From an uncultured Clostridium sp. (GTDB taxonomy: Bacteria; Bacillota; Clostridia; Lachnospirales; Anaerotignaceae), in NCBI GenBank assembly GCA_947246775.1, contig CAMXTM010000011.1, positions 1 through 15,331 of the forward strand: a stretch of 15,331 nucleotides of DNA, given 5' to 3'. How positions within the stretch are numbered: position 1 is the stretch's first letter; every line of letters starts with the position of its first letter. A model generated the notes under the pieces. The model saw only the letters and a list, made by a program, of their open reading frames with translations. It did not search any database and was not told the DNA's origin. Positions 1 to 9,200 of this stretch are shown here, one piece after another. Position numbers and translations under genes: made by a program.

Positions 1-146
1 CAGAAGCAGAAAGCCGTATCAGAGATACAGACATGGCAGAAGAAATGATGAAATATACAAAGAACAACATTCTTATTCAGTCTTCTCAAGCTATGTTGGC
101 TCAAGCAAATCAAGTGCCACAGGGCGTTCTTCAGTTATTACAATAA
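1..146 (+). CDS. Flagellin, C-terminal fragment (gene starts before the window)
   Basis: An open frame (codons from position 3) enters from the left edge and stops with TAA at 144-146, giving 47 residues. The sequence reads through [14 protein letters not shown], then KNNIL, then QAMLAQANQ, then VLQLLQ at the end. This is the conserved C-terminal D0 helix of bacterial flagellin, which packs in the filament core. The 'A.SRI.D.D.A.E' start and 'S.AML.QAN..P..VL.LL' end are family hallmarks. The upstream body is not visible, so variable-domain size and paralogue identity (hag or fliC) cannot be judged. A good intrinsic terminator follows about 70 bases later, and a flagellin-modifying methylase gene lies downstream, which supports the call. 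Confidence 0.95.
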   Translation, partial: EAESRIRDTDMAEEMMKYTKNNILIQSSQAMLAQANQVPQGVLQLLQ

Positions 147-213
147 TTGGTTCTATAGTTTGGGTTTTTTATCCAAATTTCTCTATAAGAGTATTACAAC
201 AAAACAAAAAACG

Positions 214-242
214 AAAAGGGCTAGCGTATGCTAGCCTTTTTT
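214..242 (+). terminator. Rho-independent terminator of the flagellin gene
   Basis: The arms GGCTAGC (219-225) and GCTAGCC (230-236) pair perfectly around the loop GTAT. The stem is extended by A-T pairs between the A-rich 5' flank (214-217) and the T run at 237-242. A G+C-rich stem followed directly by six T residues is a standard intrinsic terminator. It would separate flagellin transcription from the fliB-like gene. Confidence 0.92.
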
Positions 243-260
243 GTTATAATGATTAAGACC

Positions 261-350
261 TTAGGGACTCCGTCCCTAAAACCCTGCAAACTTTTTGAAA
301 AAAGTTTGACAAAAACTTTAAAAGGGAAACTACGCTGCGCTACGTTTCCC
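261..350. repeat. Modular hairpin repeat element, copy 1
   Basis: Three inverted repeats follow one another. Module 1 is an 8-bp stem, TTAGGGAC / GTCCCTAA (261-268 / 272-279), with a 3-nt loop. Module 2 is a 10-bp stem, CAAACTTTTT / AAAAAGTTTG (287-296 / 299-308), around GA. Module 3 is a 7-bp stem, GGGAAAC / GTTTCCC (324-330 / 344-350), with a 13-nt loop ending CTAC. The same order, loop sizes and 7-nt spacer between modules 1 and 2 recur at 11169-11283. No coding frame or transposase is visible. A further short inverted repeat (TTTCTTT / AAAGAAA, 371-388) follows. This is best described as a non-autonomous interspersed repeat of unknown function; family membership is inferred from only two copies. 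Confidence 0.7.
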
Positions 351-394
351 TAGTGTTTTTCAAATTTGTATTTCTTTTTGCAAAGAAATAGAGG

Positions 395-410
395 TGAGGA
401 CTAGTCCTCA
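395..410. repeat. Perfect 16-bp palindrome upstream of fliB
   Basis: TGAGGACT is followed immediately by its reverse complement AGTCCTCA, with no spacer. It lies 41 bases before the fliB start, at the downstream edge of the repeat region. It could be a dimeric protein-binding site or the tip of another repeat module. No T run follows, so it is not an intrinsic terminator. Its function is unknown. Confidence 0.55.
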
Positions 411-451
411 CAAAAAGAGAGATTGGTTAAAAAAAGAGAGGTGCGTTATTT

Positions 452-1702
452 GTGAAAAAAGATATTGTGTTGCAGCCAAGTATTTATGACGATTTCGCTT
501 GTATAGGCAGCGAGTGCAAAAATGACTGCTGTCATGGTTGGAATATTGACTTTACCAAAGAAGAATTTAAAAATGTCAAAAGAAAAATGCATACGGACGA
601 GTTTAAAAGTGTGTTCGAAGATGCGTTTTATTTTGACAAGGGAAAATGTATTATTAAGTTGGACGAAAAGAAAAGATGTAAGTTTTTGAATGACGACGGG
701 CTATGCAAAATGTATATTGAAGTCGGTCACGAAAATATGAGCGTTACTTGTAAAATTTTCCCTAGAATGTTGTCAAAATATGTCAATAGCTATGAAAGGT
801 TTTTGTCTATTGCTTGCGAAAAAGTAGTTGATTTGCTGCTGGAGCAGGAAGATGGCTTGCAAGTGGAAGTCAAAGAGATGGAATTGCCTAAGCTCGAAAA
901 AAGTAAATCTATTTTGTTTAGTGGGCTTGCGCTCGAAAAAAATCCTCGCTTGCAGCTTTGGGGCGATATGAAAATTTTGATGTTGGGCGTGCTGCAAAAT
1001 AGAGCTTATGACTTTGGCGAAAGAATGGTATTGCTGGGACTTGCTGCGCAAAAAATTGAAAAAATGTGCGACGACAAACAATTTGATGCTGTGCCTGCGT
1101 ATATTCAGGATTTTATTGAGGATATTGATAAAAATGTAGACTCTTATAAACAAAATTTTACAAGAATGACAAGAGATGGTAAAAAAAGAGCGTCACAGGT
1201 AAGTATTTATCATATGTCAAGATGGCAGGGTAGCGAGATTGAGCAAAAATTGAAAGAAAAAATTGATTATAAGAGTGGTTATGAGTTTACCCCAGAAACA
1301 GGCGAAGATAAAACAAAAGTTGAAATGAAATTGAATTTTTCTACAGAATATAATAATGCAAAATATCAGCAGGCGCTGGACGATTTTCAGGAGTTTTTAA
1401 AGGGCAAAGAGCATTGGCTGGAAAATGTCATGATTGAGGGATTCCTTGCCGCAAGAGGATTTTATCGAGTTACTGGCGGTTTTTGGAGAAATTATTGTGC
1501 TATGGCGGTTACTTATAGTGTCTTCCTGTTTGTGCTGAGCTGCTGCCTCGAAAAAGACAGTACAAAAGAAGATTTTAAAAAGTATGTTACAGAAATTGCT
1601 AGAAGTATGTTCCATAATGAAGAACATACCAAAGCGTTGGAAGAACACCTCAAAGAGACAGAAAGCGATACCTTAGCTCACGTTGCAATATTAGTTTTAT
1701 AA
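452..1702 (+). CDS. fliB: FliB-type flagellin lysine-N-methylase
   Basis: The predicted 416-residue protein begins at GTG 452, about ten bases after AGAGAGG (435-441). The N-terminus holds a cysteine cluster, C17-x4-C22-x3-C26-C27-HGW. It continues with C66, C76 and C85 (CKFLNDDGLC) and C100 in TCKIFPR. This Cys pattern, with 'GW' after the double Cys and 'C..FPR', is the signature of the FliB family, which methylates the epsilon-amino group of surface lysines on flagellin. In the family the cysteines are thought to bind an iron-sulphur cluster or metal. The C-terminal two thirds are helical and less conserved. The flagellin C-terminus just upstream supports the assignment, although a terminator and a repeat lie between, so the two genes are probably not one transcript. 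The length fits the family. Methylation of this particular flagellin is inferred. Confidence 0.85.
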   Translation: MKKDIVLQPSIYDDFACIGSECKNDCCHGWNIDFTKEEFKNVKRKMHTDEFKSVFEDAFYFDKGKCIIKLDEKKRCKFLNDDGLCKMYIEVGHENMSVTCKIFPRMLSKYVNSYERFLSIACEKVVDLLLEQEDGLQVEVKEMELPKLEKSKSILFSGLALEKNPRLQLWGDMKILMLGVLQNRAYDFGERMVLLGLAAQKIEKMCDDKQFDAVPAYIQDFIEDIDKNVDSYKQNFTRMTRDGKKRASQVSIYHMSRWQGSEIEQKLKEKIDYKSGYEFTPETGEDKTKVEMKLNFSTEYNNAKYQQALDDFQEFLKGKEHWLENVMIEGFLAARGFYRVTGGFWRNYCAMAVTYSVFLFVLSCCLEKDSTKEDFKKYVTEIARSMFHNEEHTKALEEHLKETESDTLAHVAILVL

Positions 1703-1728
1703 TGTTTTGAATATTTTTGGTTATACTA

Positions 1729-1752
1729 TTTCTGCAAAAGTTTTTGTAGAAA
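1729..1752 (+). promoter_or_regulatory. Stem-loop abutting the murA ribosome binding site
   Basis: The arms TTTCTGCAAAA (1729-1739) and TTTTGTAGAAA (1742-1752) pair over 11 positions, one a G-T wobble, with only GT between them. The 3' arm runs into the AGAAAGGAAAA Shine-Dalgarno region (1748-1758) of murA. A TATACT box lies at 1722-1727, but no convincing -35 box is found at 16-18 bp. There is no T run after the stem, so it is unlikely to terminate fliB. A role in murA translation or mRNA stability is only inferred. Confidence 0.4.
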
Positions 1753-1765
1753 GGAAAATATTCGT

Positions 1766-3031
1766 ATGTCAAAATTTGTCGTAGAAGCGAGTCATTGCCT
1801 AAAAGGCGATGTTACCATAGGAGGTTGCAAAAATGCTATTTTGCCCATTCTTGCCGCAACCTTACTGACGGAAGAAAAATGTGTCATCAAAGCAGTACCA
1901 CCACTATCTGATGTTGTGGCACTGTGTAGTATGCTAAAAGATATGGGCGTTTGTGTGGAATTTGAGGAAGAAAAGCAATGCGTTTGTGTCCAAGCAAAAA
2001 ATATTTGTACGATTAAGACGGATTACGAAAAAGCTGGAAAAATGCGAGCATCGTTTTTGATTATGGGCGCATTGCTTGCCCGATGCCATGAGGCGGTCAT
2101 TCCACTTCCTGGAGGTTGCCCTATAGGAAGTCGCCCCGTTGATTTACATTTAAAAGGATTTTGTACATTAGGCGCACAGGCGGAACAGTCACATGGTTTT
2201 ATTTCGATTTCTGTAAAAGAGTTGCAGGGGGATAAAATTTATTTAGATTTCCCGAGTGTGGGCGCAACAGAAAATATTATGATTGCTGCAACCCTTGCAA
2301 AAGGGGTGACAACGATTGTCAATGCTGCCGCTGAGCCAGAAATTGTGGATTTGGCTGAATTTTTAAAAAGTATGGGCGCAAATATCACAGGAGAGGGCAG
2401 CAATACGATTACGATTATAGGCGTAGAAAAACTGCATGGTACAGAGTATACAGTAATGCCTGATAGAATTGAAGCAGGTACGTTTATGATAGCTGCGGCA
2501 ATTACAGAGGGCGATGTTGTTTTAAAAAATGTAAGAGAAAAAGATTTAAAACCCATTTTGGCAAAACTTTCAGAGGCAAAAGTAAATACCCAAAAAGTAG
2601 AAGAAAATGCTTTTCGAGTGTATACAACAGAACCCTTGCAGCCAATTAGTATCAAAACAATGCCTTTTCCCGGATTTCCTACGGATATGCAAGCGCCTTT
2701 TATGAGTTTGCTCTCTGTGATAAAAGGGACAAGTATGATTACAGAAACGGTGTTTGAAAATCGTTTTTTGCACGCAGGAGAATTGCAAAGAATGGGCGCA
2801 AAAATCAATATTGAAAGTAGAAGTGCTGTAATAGAGGGCGTAGAAAAATTGACAGGAACACAGGTAAAAGCAACCGATTTGAGAGGTGGCGCAGGGCTGA
2901 TACTTTCTGCACTTGCGGCAGAGGGAAAAACAGAAATTAGTGATATTTACCATATTGAAAGGGGATATTATCACATTGAAAAAAAGCTAAAAGCGATTGG
3001 TGCTAAGATTAAAAAGATAGAAAAAGATTGA
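1766..3031 (+). CDS. murA: UDP-N-acetylglucosamine 1-carboxyvinyltransferase (MurA)
   Basis: This 421-residue cytoplasmic enzyme transfers enolpyruvate from phosphoenolpyruvate to UDP-GlcNAc, the first committed step of peptidoglycan synthesis. K22-N23 in GGCKNA match the substrate-binding Lys-Asn pair. The catalytic loop LPGGCPIGSRP carries Cys118, equivalent to E. coli Cys115, so the enzyme is predicted to be fosfomycin-sensitive. FPTDMQAPF carries Asp307, equivalent to the general-base Asp305, and DLRGGAGL carries the conserved C-terminal Arg. The length is typical. ATG 1766 follows GAAAGGAAAA (1749-1758) by seven bases. Firmicutes often carry two MurA paralogues (MurAA and MurAB/MurZ), and this window does not decide which one this is. 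A terminator follows, so it is probably monocistronic. It has no obvious functional link to fliB. Confidence 0.95.
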   Translation: MSKFVVEASHCLKGDVTIGGCKNAILPILAATLLTEEKCVIKAVPPLSDVVALCSMLKDMGVCVEFEEEKQCVCVQAKNICTIKTDYEKAGKMRASFLIMGALLARCHEAVIPLPGGCPIGSRPVDLHLKGFCTLGAQAEQSHGFISISVKELQGDKIYLDFPSVGATENIMIAATLAKGVTTIVNAAAEPEIVDLAEFLKSMGANITGEGSNTITIIGVEKLHGTEYTVMPDRIEAGTFMIAAAITEGDVVLKNVREKDLKPILAKLSEAKVNTQKVEENAFRVYTTEPLQPISIKTMPFPGFPTDMQAPFMSLLSVIKGTSMITETVFENRFLHAGELQRMGAKINIESRSAVIEGVEKLTGTQVKATDLRGGAGLILSALAAEGKTEISDIYHIERGYYHIEKKLKAIGAKIKKIEKD

Positions 3032-3131
3032 GAGTGCTGTTTTTGCTGGAAAGCCTTTAAAAAAGGGTAAAAATGGATAAAAATTTTATAAAAAAACTTT
3101 ATTTTTGCAATTTTGCAATACTAGATTATCT

Positions 3132-3168
3132 AAAACCTTGGGAATTTATTCTTAAGGTTTTCTTTTTT
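3132..3168 (+). terminator. Rho-independent terminator after murA
   Basis: The arms 3132-3145 and 3148-3161 pair over 14 positions: AAAACCTT with AAGGTTTT on the outside, two G-T wobbles, then GAAT with ATTC. A CTTTTTT tract (3162-3168) follows. The stem is AT-rich but long and ends in a T run, as expected for a terminator about 100 bases after the murA stop. Confidence 0.8.
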
Positions 3169-3186
3169 GGGAATACTCTTTATTTT

Positions 3187-3214
3187 TTGCAATTTATGCC
3201 GATATGTATATAAT
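3187..3214 (+). promoter_or_regulatory. Probable sigma-A-type promoter of the SLH surface protein gene
   Basis: TTGCAA (3187-3192) and a perfect TATAAT (3209-3214) are separated by 16 bp. The -35 box matches four of six consensus positions. Transcription would start near 3221, giving a leader of about 50 bases before the surface protein gene. The promoter lies between the murA terminator and this gene. Confidence 0.65.
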
Positions 3215-3244
3215 GAAAGAATGTCTTTCATTCGCTATGCGAAT
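3214..3244 (+). promoter_or_regulatory. Overlapping short hairpins at the start of the surface protein leader
   Basis: Three short inverted repeats are nested here. TGAAAG (3214-3219) pairs with CTTTCA (3225-3230), GAATG (3219-3223) with CATTC (3229-3233), and ATTCGC (3230-3235) with GCGAAT (3239-3244). The first two exclude each other. If transcription starts near 3221, only the last hairpin would be wholly in the mRNA, at its 5' end, where it could stabilise the transcript. This role is inferred. Confidence 0.35.
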
Positions 3245-3271
3245 CAAAAATGAAGAAAGGAGTACATGCTT

Positions 3272-6200
3272 ATGAAAAGGGGAAAGAGCAGACTTTTAGC
3301 AGGGCTTTTGTCTATGTCTATGGTATTTTCTGTTGTAAATGCGCCAATCGAAGCACTTGCTGCAACGGACACCAGCGGGCATTGGGCAGAGGCAAGCATT
3401 AACAACTGGATAAATCGTGGCTATATTAGCGGTTATCCAGATGGGACATTTCGCCCTAACAATGCTATTAGTCGTGCCGAGTTTGTAACGATAGCAAACA
3501 AGGCGTTTGGTTTTACAAGTAGTCAGGGTATTTCATTTAGTGATGTAAAACCAGGCTACTGGGCATACAGTGAAATACAAAAAGGTGTTGCAGCAGGATA
3601 TGTGCAGGGAGATACAAAAGGAACATTTCGCCCTGGAAGTGCTGTATCAAGGCAAGAGGCAGCGGTTATGCTGGCAAGGCTGAGAGGCTATGAAAATGAT
3701 GCATCAGGTGCTGATAGTTATACCGATAGATGGGCAATGGCAAATTGGGCGGCTGGTGCAATTGGCGCTGTTTCTAAAAATGGTGTTATGAGTGGCTATC
3801 CTGATGGAACATTTCGCCCTCAAAGAGATTTGACGAGAGCAGAAGCAGTTGCATCACTGCAAAAAATAGCAAATTCGTCAAATTCTTTTGGTAATACAGG
3901 TACAATTACAAATAGCAACTATAATATGAACAACAGTAATTCTAGCGCACCTGTATATGTGACACCAAGTTCTAGTTCCAGTTCTAGTTCCAGTTCTAGT
4001 TCTAGTTCTAGCTCAACTTCTAGTTCCAGAAATAATTCCAGTACAAATACCATATCTGGTACAAGAAGTTCTAGTGGTAGAACGATTTTAGATGGTACAA
4101 GGCTAGAAAATAGGACTTTGACAACGGATTTGGAAATACCACGTAGTGTGGGCAGCCAAAACGTCACATTAAAAAATGTTCGTATGAGAGGAACATTGTA
4201 TGTAAAAGGCGGCGGTACAATTACCTTAGAAAACTGTGATATTGCTACAGTAGTAATGGATAAAAAAGATGCCGTATTAAAAAACAATGGTAGTTCTGAT
4301 GTAGAAGAAGTTCGTTTTGAGGATAGAGGACGACTTGATGGTAAGGGTTATCTGAATGTTTTGATAGATGATGATAGTATATCAGAAGTCATTATTGATG
4401 CCGATGTAGATACCTTAACATTAGATGCCGATGTAGATGTTAGATTGTATGCCAATGCTAATATTGATACATTTGAAATCACAAAAAATGCGGATAGAGC
4501 AAAAATCAGAGTGGGCGAAGATGCTCAAGTTACAGAAATGCAAATATATGATAAAGTGCGTATTTCTGGAAAAGGTAAAATTGATACCATGACAGTTTAT
4601 GTTTCTGGCGTACATTCTAGTATTGAGCCAAGAAGATTGATACAGCAAGATGGTGCTAGAAAACCAAGTTTTAGCTATCAAGATGATGATGATGACGATG
4701 ATGGTGGCGATTATGATAACCTGACCATTGATGAAGACGATGAAGATTTTGATGGTGAGGGAGAAAGATACGATAGAGTAAAAATTGCAGCAGAAGACGT
4801 CAGCATAAAAGACTTGACAGCATATGATGACTTGATTGTAACAAGCGCAGCTGGAGATAGTACCATTCGAATTGATGATGTTACAGTAAAAGGAGACGTT
4901 TATATTGAAGGTGGCGGCGATAGTTCTGTTATCTTTGATGATTGTAGCATTAGTGGTAATATTTATTCCAGAAAAAGTAGCAGTCGATATGATGAGCCTG
5001 TAGCAATAAAATTGCGTGATACTTCTGTAAAAGGCGATGTTTATGTCACAGGAGATACTATATTAGAATCTAATGAAAAACTAAATAAAGTCATATTAAA
5101 TAAAGAATTGTCAGAAACATTTAGACTAGATGCTGAAGTAGCAAACTTGACCATTAACTATAAAAATGATGTACAACTGAGAGGAAGTAAAACAATTGAT
5201 AATGTAGATGTTGCATCAGGGTTAAACAATGTCAAGATTACAATGAATGGCGGCAAAATCAGTACATTGACAACACGTTCCCCTATTAGAATAGATGGAA
5301 CAGGTACAATAGATAGACTTTTGACAAACCAAACAAATGATATTGGAAATAGTATTACAGTAGGTAGTATAGGAGAGGTAGGAGATGACCCGTCCGCAAC
5401 AAGCTATACCATTAATTCTTCTGTTTCTGATAACTCTAGTAGTTATGGTAGTATTTCCCCATTGGGACAACAGACAGTAGCAAATGGCGGCACAATGGCA
5501 TATACCATTGCAGCAAATAGCGGCTACCATGTGTCAAGTATTGTTGTAGATGGTACAGAAGTGAACTTGGAAAGTAAGTTGTATAGTGGTTATACTTATA
5601 CATTTAATAATGTAAAGGCAAACCATGAAATTGTGGTAGCGTTTGCAAAGGGCGCTGGAACAGACGGTACTGGTAGTGCAAGTAATGGCACAAATAATGG
5701 TGGCGATACCCCAGATACGCCAAGCGAAGATGGCTATACCATTACAACAAATGTCAATGGCTCAGGCGGTGGCGTAGACCATGAGGTTGTAAAAGTAAAA
5801 GAGGGAGAAGAAGGAACTGTTACCTTTACAGCAGAAAAAGATTACCATATTTCAGATATTACTATTGATGGCACAACAAGCCTAAGAAAAATAAATGAAA
5901 GTGGTGGAATTTATAAAGAGGTAAAATATACCTTTAAAAATGTTATAAGAGACCATACTATTAGTGCAACATTTGCAGCAGGAGCAGGTACAACAGTAAC
6001 TAGCATTTCGTCTGATGAAGAAGATAAGCCTGATGTAAAACCAAGTGGTTATAAATATGAAATAACAACCATGCTTGCAGACATTCATGGCAAGAAATTG
6101 ACACAAGATGAAGCTACTGGTAGATATTATTGTCTTGCAGGAGACACTGTGCAGTTGATAATGTCAAAGTTGGAGACAAATGACCCTAATGAAGACTACT

Positions 6201-9200
6201 TGACAACAAAATGGGCAATTGTAAATAATACAACAGATATGAGAATGGAATTAGCACAAGCAGAAAATAGTACATTAGGTTTGTTGACAACAACAGCAAA
6301 TAATGGTCATGCGGTTATGTTGAGGGTGGAAGTATTTGATACAAGCAAATCTAACATTAGCGCTGCAGTTTATCAGTCTGATGTAATCGAATTGCACGTT
6401 GATGTGCCAATGGAAGATTTAATGTTGTCTAATTCAGACGAATTGTATTGTCAAGGTTATGAATATATACTGTCACCACAAAACTTTAGTTATATACCAG
6501 CAGAAGCAACGGCAGCAAATGACAGACAAAACATTGAATGGACAATTGTAGGGGAACACATTAACGATGTAGACCTTCAAACAAAGAAAGAAGTTAGAAT
6601 TGCACAAAAAGACACAGGTAATGGTTCTACTGTACCATCACTTTTGGTTGAGCAGTCACAAAGAGAAACCGAAAATAGTAATCAAATTAGACAAATTACG
6701 CAGCCTATAGGATATGTAGACATTTTGGCGACCATACCAAATGGAGAAGGCAAAATGAAAGAATTTGAGAAAAAATTTAGAATTCAGTTTATAGGCAGTA
6801 AGGTAATACCAGTCATTGCATTGAGACTGAACAATGATGATAAGACAGAAACAGTAGAGGGTATTACGGATTTGAATTTGAGCGACATTAGGGCAGAAAT
6901 TGTACCATCAGACGCAACCTATAAACAAATAGAATGGCGTGTTGCAAGCCAAGAGGGCGTTGCACAAAATAATATTGGTGAAGTAGAAAAAAGCGGAAAC
7001 TACTTGACAAAACTTGTTACAACTGGTTATCCGGGCGTGATTAAGCTGAGACCATTTATTACAAATGGTGCAGGAGCAGGAGAAACTTTTGACCCTGACA
7101 TTGATTCAGAGGAAGTAACAGTAACCGTTAAAGTAGTAGAGCCTACAGTTCAAATGAATCCAGTAGTAGCAGAAAGCGGAACAGATATAGGCGATACAAT
7201 TATACTTTCTGCACAGGTAACAAACGCAAATAGAACGCCATATACAGCAATTACAGGCTGGCAAAAGACTTATAAAGAAAATCCAAAAGAGAACGAATGG
7301 AAAGATATTGATTTAGTAACTGATTTAGATGGTGTTGAATCTCCAGATGATAATGGTGTTTATCGTGTAGGATATGAAGTAATATCAGATGACTTAAATG
7401 CAGGCGATAACTATACTCCTAAAAAAGTATATTTTAGAGCAATAGTAGCATGCGATAAAGACTATGACCCTAAGGCTGAATCACAAGATACAACAAAGAA
7501 TTTGGTTCCCTCTAATGTAGTTAGCGTAGAGTGTAAAGCACAAGAGCTTGTATTCCCAACAACAACCGTTTCTGGTGGAAAAATTACAACAGATAGAGAT
7601 GGTGTACGTACAATTACTGGTTATGATACAGTGAAATTGCCAACCATACCAAATGCTGATATTACTTGGACAATGACTCCAGCTGACTCAGAAGTTGCCA
7701 AAATAGAAAATGGTAATTTAATTTTGTATGGTAAACCAAATGGTACAGGTGCTGAACCACAACGATTTACATTAACAGCGCAAGTAAATAAAAATGGAAT
7801 GGATAAAGGAACAACATCATTTGAAATAAGCAATACATCAGTTATTGTTAGTAGTAAAGATTCTTCAATTGCTGTAAGAAATGCGGCAACTACTGACATT
7901 ACTAGTGCAAAGCCGGGAAGTAAAATTTATTTAACTGAAATGACTGTATTACCAAAAACTGCATATTATAATGCTCCTGTATTTACTGATGCTAATAAAT
8001 TAACATGGCAAATGGGTACAGAAATAAAGAAAGAAAATGGTATAGATGTTATTCAAGACCCAGAAATATTGAATCTTACGCCAGATGCAAATGGAAACTA
8101 TGAATATACAATACCAGATGACGCAGAGGGTACACTTTACTTTAGTGCTGTTTGGAAAAATGGTGGTAGAATTGCAGCAACAACTAGTATACCAAAAGCA
8201 GTAAAAATAAATACTTATATACCAGTAACAGGTATTGATTTTTCTGATACAGCGATGGGAGATTTGCAACCTGTTAGTGATAAGGCATATAGTTATACTA
8301 TAAGCAAAGAAGCATATGCACAAAATGACTTGATAATTAGTTTAGGTCTTGCTAAAATACTACCTACAAATGCTAGTGTAAAGGATAAACAAGAAACACA
8401 AATAGAGTGGTCTGCAAGAATTCCTAATGAAATAGCTGCTTTTGATGAACAATATAATTTAAAAATAGCACAAAATGACCCAACAGTAGGTAATGTAGGT
8501 GGAACTATTATAGCAACAGCAGTAGTAAAAGATGGTTTAAGAGAGGGAGACGATTTTGTTGCACGTTTGACAATTACAGTAGAAAAAACAGAACCAGTAC
8601 CAGAGAAAACTAGCACACAAACAACAGCAGCGAAAGCGCCATCTCGTGTTACGGCATCTAAGCCAATTGCGACAGTCAATGATGTACCAGAGGAGAGCAA
8701 GACTGATACAACAAACAACAACACAAGCAACGTAACAGACAACAATGTGACAAACAACAACACAAGCAACACAACAGACAACAATGTAACAAACAACAAC
8801 GCAAGCAATACGACAGACAACAATACAAACAATGTAGTGGACAACAAACAGGAAACAACAGGTGTTCCTGATGCAAATGGTTTTGTACCAGTCAGTGACA
8901 TTTCCTTTAGCGATGTCATTGGTTTGCAGGCAACGGCTCAGCCAAATGTATACCATGTGACAAGCAACAAGTCACAGGATACAGTTGTCAATTTAGGTGA
9001 GTTTATCAATGAAGTAAGTGGCGCACGTGCAGGCATTAAAGTATTGCCTACTAACGCAACCAATCAAACAGTAACATGGAGCGTGGGCAGAGGTACTTCT
9101 GTTGTGCCAAGTACAATGTCAAATACAACCTTTATTACAGGAATTTGTAGACTGAATAAAGAAACAGGTACACTGAAAATTGAAAAAAATGTAACTGCAA

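Noticed and set aside
261..410. Insertion sequence or its remnant
   Set aside because: No transposase-like coding is present and no clear target-site duplication flanks the region. It is listed as a non-coding repeat only.
2239..2808. Antisense open frame of 189 codons within murA
   Set aside because: murA is intact with all active-site motifs, and the antisense product shows no family features.
8711..8827. Regular direct repeats that could suggest a CRISPR array
   Set aside because: The 39-bp units are contiguous with no unique spacers and encode a regular in-frame peptide linker.
8293..8919. Long antisense open frame, rich in Leu, Val and Ser, under the Asn/Thr linker of the surface protein
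   Set aside because: It is a by-product of the repetitive AAC/ACA codons on the + strand, has no ribosome binding site or recognisable domain, and lies wholly inside a clear gene.
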